DNA of 5,314 nt from Mogibacterium sp. (GTDB taxonomy: Bacteria > Bacillota > Clostridia > Peptostreptococcales > Anaerovoracaceae), in NCBI GenBank assembly GCA_021442505.1, contig JABUTC010000041.1, positions 3,615-8,928 on the forward strand, written 5' to 3'. Made by a program: the position numbers and the translations under genes. Positions 1-5,314 of the stretch are shown here, piece by piece; the first letter of the stretch is position 1; the number at the start of each line of letters is the position of its first letter. The notes under the pieces were generated by a model. It searched no databases, had not been told where the DNA came from, and was given only the letters and a program-made list of their open reading frames with translations.

Positions 1-112
1 GGGCGAGATGCTCCGTGCTCAGATTGAAGACCTTGAGAGACTGAACGAGGAATTCAAGAAGGGCACAATCAAGGAAGTATATCCGGCAAAAGGAAAGTAC
101 TATTCCAAATAG
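1..112 (+). CDS. C-terminal tail of an unidentified protein (5' end outside window)
   Basis: An open frame enters from the left edge (codons start at position 2) and ends at a TAG at 110-112, giving 36 residues. The tail is strongly charged and looks helical at first (QIEDLERLNEEFKKG), then ends in a basic, tyrosine-rich stretch (PAKGKYYSK). Nothing in it identifies a family. It sits 15 bases before a tiny membrane-peptide gene and upstream of sugar-type enzymes. A charged cytoplasmic tail of a transporter would suit that position, since several bacterial symporters are followed by a very small membrane subunit gene, but this is inference from context only. The reading frame is well supported by amphipathic composition, by in-frame continuity to the window edge, and by the well-placed ribosome site just after its stop. 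The function is not determined. Confidence 0.7.
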   Translation, partial: GEMLRAQIEDLERLNEEFKKGTIKEVYPAKGKYYSK

Positions 113-127
113 ACTAAGGAGAAAGAT

Positions 128-220
128 ATGTCAGTAATCATTAAAGCGCTAGCAGTAGCACTGATAGCAGTTTGCGGATATTACGTATATCTGCTTTACA
201 GAGACAATCACAGATATTAA
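128..220 (+). CDS. 30-residue single-pass membrane peptide
   Basis: A short frame runs from ATG at 128 to TAA at 218-220 and encodes 30 residues. A good Shine-Dalgarno sequence, AAGGAG at 116-121, lies 6 bases before the ATG, which strongly supports translation. Residues about 3-24 form one hydrophobic helix (IIKALAVALIAVCGYYVYLL) with aromatic residues at its end. A short polar, basic tail (YRDNHRY) follows and would probably lie on the cytoplasmic side. It starts 15 bases after the upstream stop and ends 39 bases before the kinase, so it is almost surely co-transcribed. Small one-helix subunits are known beside some sodium-coupled symporters (for example MetS beside MetP in the NSS family). 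This peptide could be such a partner of the truncated upstream gene, but I do not recognise it as a named family. It could also be a free-standing small membrane protein. Confidence 0.65.
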   Translation: MSVIIKALAVALIAVCGYYVYLLYRDNHRY

Positions 221-259
221 ACAAAACAAAGAACGGCAAAGAAAAACGGTAAAGACAAA

Positions 260-1858
260 ATGTATATTATTTCGTACGACATAGGCACAACAGGACTCAA
301 GGCATGCTTAATAGAGGTAAAAGAAGGTATTAAGATTCTGCGTGGCGAGTACGAGGCATACGGCCTTTATGTTCTGGACAACGGAGGCGTAGAACAGGAG
401 CCTGAAGAGTGGTGGAAGGCAATGTGCGATTCCACAAAAAGGCTGATGGAAGAGTCAGCTGTCAAGCCTGAGGAGATTGACGGAATCGCGCTCTGCTCAC
501 AGATGCAGGGAATGGTTCTCGTCGATAAAGAGGGAAATGCGCTCAGAAGAGCCATGAGTTATATGGATCAGAGAGCGGTCAATGAATACGACGAGATTCA
601 GAGACACGGACTTCAGATTGCCGATGCAAATGTAGGCATGCTGCTGAGAAGTCTGGCCCTTACGACTGCGGCGCCAACGAGCGTTAAGGACCCGCTCTGG
701 AAGTACAAGTGGGTCGAGAAAAATGAGCCTGAGATTTTTGCAGAAGCTCACAAGTGGCTCGATGTCAAGGAATACATCATCGCTCGTCTTACAGGTGAAT
801 TCGTGATGACTTACGATTCGGCCTATGCGACCTTCCTGATGGAAACAAAGAATAACAGAAATGAGTGGAGCGAGGAACTCTGCGAGATGTACGGTGTCAA
901 TATGAAACACCTGCCTAAGCTGATCGCCTGCTCAGATGTTGCCGGCAGGCTTAGAGCAAAGCAGGCTGAGGAACTCGGACTTTGCGAGGGCATCAAGGTT
1001 TATGGAAGCGGCGGAGATGCGACTCTGATAGGCGTTGGTGCAGGAAGTACTGCTGTCGGAAAAACCCACATCTACTGGGGAACCTCAGGCTGGGTCGGAA
1101 CAGTGATAGACGAGCAGAAGGTTGACATCACCGCAATGATTGCGGGTATCGTCGGAGCAGAGCCGGGAAAATTCAACTATTTCGCCGAGATGGAGACCGC
1201 AGGAAAATGCGTGGAGTGGGCCAAGAACCACCTGGTGCTCGATGAGATAAATATCTACATAGACCAGACAAAGATTCCTGACAGTCCCGAGTCGGAATAC
1301 CAGAGCCTGTACGACTATATGTCAGCAGTTATAGCAGGCATTGAACCGGGCAGCAACGGTGTGCTTTTCGCTCCATGGCTTCACGGAAACAGATGTCCGT
1401 TTGAAGATTCCAACTCGAGCGGAATGTTCTTCAACCTCAAGCTTGAAACGGGCAAGGCTGAGATGATGAGAGCCGTAATAGAGGGTGTGTGCTTCCAGCT
1501 CAAATGGATGCTCGAGTGCGAGGACAAGAAAGTCAGCACTTCGGATCCGATTCGCTTTGTGGGCGGAGGAGCGCTGTCCCCAATAAACTGTCAGATTCTT
1601 GCGGATATTACCGGCAGGGTAATCGAAACAGTTGAGTACAACAAGGACGCAGGAGCGGTTGGTGCAGCAATTCTCGTTGCGGTAGGAAGCGGCGAGATTT
1701 CAAGCTTCGAGGAAGCATCAAAACTCATTCCTGCAGTTGCGGCATACGAGCCTAATCCGGACAACAAGGCCGTATACGAGAGAAATTACAACGTGTTTAA
1801 GCAATTGTACAAAAGCAACAGAAAACTGTTTGCTTTAATGAACAGTCTGAATCAGTAA
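260..1858 (+). CDS. FGGY-family carbohydrate kinase, xylulokinase-like
   Basis: This 532-residue protein has the full two-domain FGGY kinase layout and normal family length. It should transfer the ATP gamma-phosphate to a hydroxyl of a sugar, probably a ketose, in the cytoplasm. Visible landmarks are the N-terminal phosphate loop DIGTTG (residues 7-12), the sugar-side motif QMQG (81-84), YMDQR (101-105), the catalytic-base region GSGGD with Asp253, the nucleotide-domain GTSG (274-277), and the C-terminal FGGY signature VGGGALSP...QILAD (434-449). ATG 260 is the natural start because DIGTT lies, as usual, within the first ten residues; the ribosome site there is weak (only a purine-rich stretch with GGTAAAG). 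Compared with E. coli xylulokinase, the sugar-contacting His78 aligns with Gln83 and Asn234 with Ala254, so xylulose is not a safe substrate assignment. It is followed by an aldolase 10 bases on, which fits a kinase-then-cleavage route. The fold is certain; the substrate is unknown. Confidence 0.93.
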   Translation: MYIISYDIGTTGLKACLIEVKEGIKILRGEYEAYGLYVLDNGGVEQEPEEWWKAMCDSTKRLMEESAVKPEEIDGIALCSQMQGMVLVDKEGNALRRAMSYMDQRAVNEYDEIQRHGLQIADANVGMLLRSLALTTAAPTSVKDPLWKYKWVEKNEPEIFAEAHKWLDVKEYIIARLTGEFVMTYDSAYATFLMETKNNRNEWSEELCEMYGVNMKHLPKLIACSDVAGRLRAKQAEELGLCEGIKVYGSGGDATLIGVGAGSTAVGKTHIYWGTSGWVGTVIDEQKVDITAMIAGIVGAEPGKFNYFAEMETAGKCVEWAKNHLVLDEINIYIDQTKIPDSPESEYQSLYDYMSAVIAGIEPGSNGVLFAPWLHGNRCPFEDSNSSGMFFNLKLETGKAEMMRAVIEGVCFQLKWMLECEDKKVSTSDPIRFVGGGALSPINCQILADITGRVIETVEYNKDAGAVGAAILVAVGSGEISSFEEASKLIPAVAAYEPNPDNKAVYERNYNVFKQLYKSNRKLFALMNSLNQ

Positions 1859-1864
1859 GGAGGT
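1857..1864 (+). promoter_or_regulatory. Consensus Shine-Dalgarno of the aldolase, overlapping the kinase stop
   Basis: AAGGAGGT is a full match to the 16S rRNA tail. Its first two A residues belong to the TAA stop codon of the kinase (1856-1858). It lies 4 bases before the aldolase ATG at 1869. The arrangement implies translational coupling and fixes the aldolase start. It is much stronger than the sites in front of the kinase and the GtrA-like gene. Confidence 0.9.
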
Positions 1865-1868
1865 ACCT

Positions 1869-2885
1869 ATGGAAAGAAATATCGCTGCCAATCAGGTGGT
1901 TGAATCCGGACTGGAACTCCTTGAGGAAGGGCTGGTTGCAAGAACATGGGGAAATATAAGCTGCAGACTTGATAACAACAGTTTTCTCATTACACCAAGC
2001 GGAATGGACTACACAAGGACCACGCCGGACGACCTCGTAGAGATAAGCCTCGAGGACGGTGAGGCGACGGGTAAGCGTAAACCTTCCAGCGAAAAGGGTG
2101 TGCACGCTGCGGCGTATGAGATTTTTGCAGAAGCAAATTTCGTTATCCACACACATCAGGATTATGCATCTGCAATTGGAGTTTCAGGTTTTTCGAAGCT
2201 TGATATAACACCGGATGAGGCCAGGGCACTTGGCGGAATCGCCGAGGCAAAGTACGGTCTTCCGGGAACAAAGATGCTTATGAAAGCTATAAAGAAGGCC
2301 TTCGCAGGCGGTGCGCATACCGTGCTTATGAAGCATCACGGAGTAGTGATTGCAGCAAAGAGCAGAGAAGAGGCTTTCTGCAGAATCAAGCTTCTCGAAG
2401 ATATCTGCAGGAGAAACTGCAGAGGAGTTAATAAGTCAATAAGACCGGCGGGCAACAGCGATGCAATGCTTAGCTGGATGAAGGAGATTTTCCCATTGGT
2501 GGAAATCGTCAGGACCGAAGCGGCACTTACACAGGCTTCAAGAAGGAACCCTGTTATTGCACAGCTTGATGATATGGCACAGATGATAGGAAGAAAAATT
2601 CCTGTAGTAGATTTGGGGGAGAACCCTGCAGAAGAAGAACTTCTGGTTGCTGTATCGGAGGCTTTTGAAGAGACAAATGCAATTCTGATGCCGGGTCTTG
2701 GCGGAATAGTACTGGGACAGGATGAAGACGATACTGAGGCTCTGGGCCTGCTGCTTAACAAGTCTTGTATTTGTGCATTAAACAGCACGGCAAACGGAGA
2801 TAAGGCGAGACTCAGCATTGTTGATACTGCTTTGATGAGAAACACATACGTAAAGAAATACTCAAAGCAGAAATACGAAAAATAA
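1869..2885 (+). CDS. Class II aldolase/adducin-family protein with a degenerate second aldolase half
   Basis: This 338-residue protein begins with a complete class II (zinc-dependent) aldolase domain, about residues 1-190, like L-fuculose-phosphate aldolase. The expected metal and catalytic residues are present: Glu75 in PSSEKG, His94 and His96 in VIHTHQDYAS, and His157 in KHHG. The acid residue is Glu, as in FucA (Glu73), rather than Asp as in the epimerase AraD (Asp76), which favours carbon-carbon cleavage over epimerisation. Residues about 205-338 resemble the C-terminal part of the same fold: ILMPGLGGIVLG (271-282) parallels VLMKHHGVVI of the first half, followed by a similar acidic helix. 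There the metal His is replaced by Leu277. The protein is thus longer than ordinary FucA/AraD proteins (about 215-230 residues). A phosphorylated ketose from the upstream kinase is the likely substrate, giving dihydroxyacetone phosphate or glycolaldehyde phosphate plus an aldehyde. The family is sure; the exact reaction is inferred. Confidence 0.9.
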   Translation: MERNIAANQVVESGLELLEEGLVARTWGNISCRLDNNSFLITPSGMDYTRTTPDDLVEISLEDGEATGKRKPSSEKGVHAAAYEIFAEANFVIHTHQDYASAIGVSGFSKLDITPDEARALGGIAEAKYGLPGTKMLMKAIKKAFAGGAHTVLMKHHGVVIAAKSREEAFCRIKLLEDICRRNCRGVNKSIRPAGNSDAMLSWMKEIFPLVEIVRTEAALTQASRRNPVIAQLDDMAQMIGRKIPVVDLGENPAEEELLVAVSEAFEETNAILMPGLGGIVLGQDEDDTEALGLLLNKSCICALNSTANGDKARLSIVDTALMRNTYVKKYSKQKYEK

Positions 2886-2918
2886 ATCACTTCATAAAAG
2901 AGAAATGGACTTAAGAAA

Positions 2919-3347
2919 ATGACCGACAATAATAAAGAATCACTTCGTGTACTGAAATTCTTCCTCTTCTCCGTTTCAGCCGGAATAATCGAGGCAGTAG
3001 CATTCGCAATACTGACAGAGTTTACTAAACTGCCATACTGGCCATGTTACCTGACAGCGCTGATACTTTCGGTTCTCTGGAATTTCACATTGAACAGAGA
3101 GTTTACATTCAAGAGTGCTGCCAATGTTCCAAAGGCGATGTTCCTGGTATTCCTGTTCTATCTGGTATTTACTCCGGTAACAACAGTTGGAGGAAACTAT
3201 CTGGCAGAAACACTGCATTGGAACGAATATGTAGTACTGGGACTGACTATGGCTCTCAACCTTTCAACAGAATATCTGTATGACAGATTTGTAGTATACA
3301 GAGGCATGCTTGATACAAACAAGAGAGCAAAGAAGCAGCAGAAATAG
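2919..3347 (+). CDS. GtrA-family small four-helix membrane protein
   Basis: This 142-residue protein has four predicted transmembrane helices at about residues 11-33, 40-58, 73-93 and 104-121, a basic C-terminus (NKRAKKQQK), and the GtrA/DPMS-like hallmark WNFTLNREFTF at 54-64 after helix 2. The final helix ends in NLSTEYLYDRFVVYR, matching the family's usual N..RF.VFR ending. GtrA proteins are inner-membrane proteins best known from O-antigen glucosylation, where they are thought to help flip polyprenyl-phosphate-glucose. Many relatives have no assigned role. Here there is no glycosyltransferase nearby, so that role is not supported; a part in moving a substrate or product of the surrounding enzymes is possible. 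The start at 2919 has a weak ribosome site (TTAAGAAA directly before ATG), 33 bases after the aldolase stop. No better in-frame start is present. Confidence 0.9.
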   Translation: MTDNNKESLRVLKFFLFSVSAGIIEAVAFAILTEFTKLPYWPCYLTALILSVLWNFTLNREFTFKSAANVPKAMFLVFLFYLVFTPVTTVGGNYLAETLHWNEYVVLGLTMALNLSTEYLYDRFVVYRGMLDTNKRAKKQQK

Positions 3348-3361
3348 CAGAAAATAGACTT

Positions 3362-3368
3362 AGGAAGG
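3362..3368 (+). promoter_or_regulatory. Shine-Dalgarno of the aminotransferase
   Basis: AGGAAGG lies 11 bases before the ATG at 3380, inside the 32-base gap after the GtrA-like gene. It supports the chosen start and therefore the long N-terminal extension of the aminotransferase. The spacing is at the long end of the useful range. Confidence 0.7.
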
Positions 3369-3379
3369 ATAAAAACATT

Positions 3380-4891
3380 ATGAAAAACTGCGGAATCAGC
3401 AGATGGGACGATCCTAAAGAGATTAATTCACAGCTAAAAAAACTGACATCTCAGCCAATCTGGGAGATTGACGACGACTACTACGAGAATACAATTCTCA
3501 AATATTACGACGAGAAGTGCAAAGAGAGCTACGCTGTATTCGAGGAATCACAGAAGTATATTCCGGGCGGAGTTCAGCACAACCTCGCTTTTAACAAGCC
3601 GTTCCCTATGTGCATGTCAAAAGCCGAGGGAGCATATCTCTACGACAAGGACGGAAACAAATACATAGATTTCCTGCAGGCAGGCGGACCTACCATACTC
3701 GGAAGCAATTATCCTGTAATCCGTGAAGAGGTAATCAAGCTCCTCGGAGAATGCGGCCCTGTAACAGGACTTCTCCATGAGTCAGAGATGATGATTGCAA
3801 GAGAAATCAACAAGCACATGCCTAATGTAGACATGTTCCGTATGCTCGGCTCCGGCACTGAGGCTGCAATGGCTGCTATCAGAATCGCAAGAATCGCAAC
3901 CGGCAAAAAGCACATCATCAAGATGGGCGGAGGATATCACGGCTGGTCCGATCAGCTGGTTTACGGCCTCAAGATTCCGGGAAGCAGAAACCTGCTTGAG
4001 TCACACGGAATCCCGAATGCATGCTTCAAGTACACCGATGAGGTAAGACCAAACGACCTCGATATGCTCGAGGCAATGCTCCGCCGCAACAGATGGATTG
4101 GCGGAACCGCAGCTGTACTCATCGAGCCTTGCGGACCTGAGAGCGGAACAAGACCGGTTTCAAAGGACTATAACAAGGGTGTTAGAGAGCTCTGCGACAA
4201 GTACGGTGCACTTCTTATTTTCGATGAGGTTGTAACAGGCTTCAGAGTTGCTCTTTCGGGAGCTCAGGGATACTTCGACGTAGTTCCTGACCTTACAATC
4301 TTCGGAAAGGTTGTAGCAGGAGGATATCCTGCAGCAGGCGGAGTAGGAGGTAAGAGAGAATACGCTTCACTCATGGCTGCCGGTCTTGCAACAGGAAAGC
4401 ACAGAGCGTATGTTGGCGGAACACTCGCAGCAAACCCACTTTCATGTCTTGCAGGATATACAGCAATCAAGGAAATCGAGCGTACAAATGCCTGCGAGAT
4501 TGCGGGACAGATGGGAGACAGACTCTGCGACGGTCTCAAGGACCTCATCAACAAGTACGGACTTCCTTTCGTAGCATACAACCAGGGTTCAATCGTTCAC
4601 CTTGAATGCACAGGAGCAATGAGTTTCGACTTCTCATCGATGTGCATGCCGAAGTCTGCCGTTGGTCTTCTCAGAGCCAAGGATATGATGTACGAGAGAA
4701 AAGATTCGATGGAGAGAATGGGCGCTGCATACATGGCAAACGGAATCGTTACACTTGCAGGAAGCAGACTCTATACTTCGATGGCAGATACACCGGAAGT
4801 CATCGACGAGGCACTCAATCGTTTCGAAGAGGTCTTCAAGCATGTTAAGAAGACAGACAAGGGAATGCTCAAGCCAATTCTCAAGAAGTAA
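3380..4891 (+). CDS. Class III PLP-dependent aminotransferase, glutamate-1-semialdehyde aminomutase-like
   Basis: This 503-residue cytoplasmic enzyme is a fold-type I, class III aminotransferase close to the HemL subgroup. Landmarks are PGGV (62-65), the cofactor phosphate-binding loop GSGTEA (157-162), YHGW (186-189) stacking on the PLP ring, IFDEVVTGFR with Asp282 for the pyridine nitrogen, and FGKVVAGGYP with Lys310 as the Schiff-base lysine. Thr/Gly-rich GGTLAANP follows in the usual place. All catalytic residues are intact. It differs from true HemL in carrying about 45 extra N-terminal residues before PGG (in HemL this motif is near residue 17), in YHGW instead of YHGHAD, and in total length (about 430 in HemL). 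No other tetrapyrrole gene is in view, so a role in haem synthesis is unlikely. Beside the kinase and aldolase, it more likely exchanges an amino group on a substrate or cleavage product. Family certain; substrate unknown. It is the last gene before the terminator. Confidence 0.93.
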   Translation: MKNCGISRWDDPKEINSQLKKLTSQPIWEIDDDYYENTILKYYDEKCKESYAVFEESQKYIPGGVQHNLAFNKPFPMCMSKAEGAYLYDKDGNKYIDFLQAGGPTILGSNYPVIREEVIKLLGECGPVTGLLHESEMMIAREINKHMPNVDMFRMLGSGTEAAMAAIRIARIATGKKHIIKMGGGYHGWSDQLVYGLKIPGSRNLLESHGIPNACFKYTDEVRPNDLDMLEAMLRRNRWIGGTAAVLIEPCGPESGTRPVSKDYNKGVRELCDKYGALLIFDEVVTGFRVALSGAQGYFDVVPDLTIFGKVVAGGYPAAGGVGGKREYASLMAAGLATGKHRAYVGGTLAANPLSCLAGYTAIKEIERTNACEIAGQMGDRLCDGLKDLINKYGLPFVAYNQGSIVHLECTGAMSFDFSSMCMPKSAVGLLRAKDMMYERKDSMERMGAAYMANGIVTLAGSRLYTSMADTPEVIDEALNRFEEVFKHVKKTDKGMLKPILKK

Positions 4892-4893
4892 CA

Positions 4894-4905
4894 GTCTGTA
4901 CAGAC
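4894..4905. repeat. 12-base perfect palindrome GTCTGTACAGAC
   Basis: The sequence reads identically on both strands. It begins 3 bases after the aminotransferase stop and ends 5 bases before the terminator stem. With no loop it would be a poor RNA hairpin, so a protein-binding half-site pair or chance are both possible. No second copy was noticed in the window. Confidence 0.4.
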
Positions 4906-4909
4906 AATC

Positions 4910-4946
4910 AAAAGGACAGGTTTCAGAACCTGTCCTTTTATATTTT
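4910..4946 (+). terminator. Rho-independent terminator between convergent genes
   Basis: A perfect 13-base-pair stem is formed by 4910-4922 (AAAAGGACAGGTT) and 4927-4939 (AACCTGTCCTTTT), with a 4-base loop TCAG at 4923-4926. On the plus strand the stem is followed by a T-rich tail (TTTTATATTTT, to 4946), giving a classic terminator for the aminotransferase operon. On the minus strand the flank is TTTTGATTG, a weaker but usable tract, so it may also end pilT transcription, whose stop codon lies 31 bases away. Confidence 0.93.
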
Positions 4947-4970
4947 CCGGTATTTGATTAAACAAAGGGC

Positions 4971-5314
4971 TTAGATTTTCTTGCCGAGCATCTCAGGATT
5001 TGTCGCATACTTGAGAGCGGTTTCTCTTGTAATTGTTCCGCTCTGATAAAGCTCGAGCAGACTCTGATCCATCGACTTCATATTGTCCTTTGCTGATGAA
5101 TAGAGAAGTCCGTCAATCTGAGGAATCTTGTTATCTCTTATCATATTGCTGATAGCAGGAGTAACAGTCATAATCTCGAACGCCGGTGTAACCTTGCCGT
5201 CAACAGTAGGTACAAGCTGCTGCGAAACTACAGCCTTAAGAACCATGGAAAGCTGAACCGAAATCTGACGCTGCTGGTTTGCAGTAAATACATCGATGAT
5301 TCTGTCGATAGTAT
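4971..5314 (-). CDS. pilT: Type IV pilus retraction ATPase PilT, C-terminal part (5' end outside window)
   Basis: The minus-strand frame stays open from the right edge (first full codon at 5312-5310) down to the TAA at 4973-4971, giving 113 visible residues; the internal ATG at 5246 is not the start. The visible part begins TIDRIIDVFTANQQRQISVQ and continues into LKAVVSQQLVP, both typical of the end of the PilT ATPase core, where the family consensus is close to TIDRIIDVFP..QQ.QIR.QL. The PilT-specific C-terminal AIRNLIRE motif appears as AISNMIRD (5156-5133), and MDQSLLELYQSGTITRETAL matches the family's closing helices. The Walker A and B and Asp/His box motifs lie beyond the window. PilT is a cytoplasmic hexameric ATPase that drives pilus retraction in twitching motility and DNA uptake. 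It is convergent with, and functionally unrelated to, the metabolic operon. The motif supports PilT over the assembly ATPase PilB. Confidence 0.93.
   Translation of the reverse strand, partial: TIDRIIDVFTANQQRQISVQLSMVLKAVVSQQLVPTVDGKVTPAFEIMTVTPAISNMIRDNKIPQIDGLLYSSAKDNMKSMDQSLLELYQSGTITRETALKYATNPEMLGKKI

Noticed and set aside
221..259. A promoter or riboswitch in front of the kinase
   Set aside because: The gap is only 39 bases, A-rich and without recognisable -35/-10 boxes or stable folding, so read-through from upstream is more likely.
1811..1836. Imperfect hairpin (AAAGCAACAG paired with CTGTTTGCTTT) near the kinase 3' end
   Set aside because: It lies within coding sequence, has a bulge and lacks a following T-run; the aldolase ribosome site comes right after, so termination is unlikely. 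Attenuation cannot be excluded but has no support.
260..1858. Calling the kinase xylB
   Set aside because: Two sugar-contacting residues differ from E. coli XylB and no xylose isomerase or xylose transporter is visible.
1797..2156. Minus-strand frame of 119 codons across the kinase-aldolase junction
   Set aside because: It has a cysteine-rich unlikely composition and covers the conserved zinc-ligand region of the aldolase on the other strand, so it is a shadow.
2336..2929. Long minus-strand open frame (197 codons) opposite the aldolase
   Set aside because: It is fully antisense to a gene with clear family motifs, is serine-rich with no recognisable domain, and is explained by codon bias of the aldolase.
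3044..3283. Plus-strand frame of 79 codons inside the GtrA-like gene
   Set aside because: It is in another frame of a gene with convincing membrane helices and the family motif; it has no ribosome site of its own.
3380..4891. Calling the aminotransferase hemL
   Set aside because: Catalytic motifs match the family, but the length, N-terminal extension and non-haem neighbours argue against the true aminomutase.

Overview
The window looks like chromosomal DNA from a low-to-mid G+C Gram-positive anaerobe, probably a member of the Clostridia. The reasons are strong AAGGAG-type Shine-Dalgarno sites, heavy use of AGA (Arg) and GGA (Gly) codons, short gaps between genes, and a type IV pilus retraction ATPase at the right edge. 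This placement is an inference from style; there is no rRNA or other taxonomic marker.

Positions 1-4891 hold one plus-strand gene train with gaps of only about 10-40 bases, so it is probably one operon whose promoter lies left of the window. The order is: the C-terminal tail of an unidentified protein (ends at 112); a 30-residue single-pass membrane peptide (128-220); an FGGY-family carbohydrate kinase (260-1858); a class II aldolase with a second, degenerate aldolase-like half (1869-2885); a small four-helix GtrA-family membrane protein (2919-3347); and a class III PLP aminotransferase related to glutamate-1-semialdehyde aminomutase (3380-4891). A strong hairpin terminator at 4910-4946 closes the operon. 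It also lies between convergent genes, because positions 4971-5314 carry the 3' end of a minus-strand pilT.

Kinase plus class II aldolase is the usual core of ketose catabolism (phosphorylate a ketose, then split it into dihydroxyacetone phosphate and an aldehyde). Adding a class III aminotransferase suggests that an amino group is removed from the substrate or added to a product. No sugar isomerase is visible, the kinase differs from xylulokinase at positions that contact the sugar, and the aldolase and aminotransferase both have unusual architectures. The most interesting reading is therefore a pathway for an amino-sugar-like or otherwise unusual polyol that I cannot match to a named route. 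The substrate is unknown and this remains a hypothesis. The membrane genes (30-residue peptide, GtrA-like protein) may serve transport.

No mobile elements, CRISPR arrays, rRNA or tRNA genes were seen. No stretch longer than 80 bases lacks a gene.
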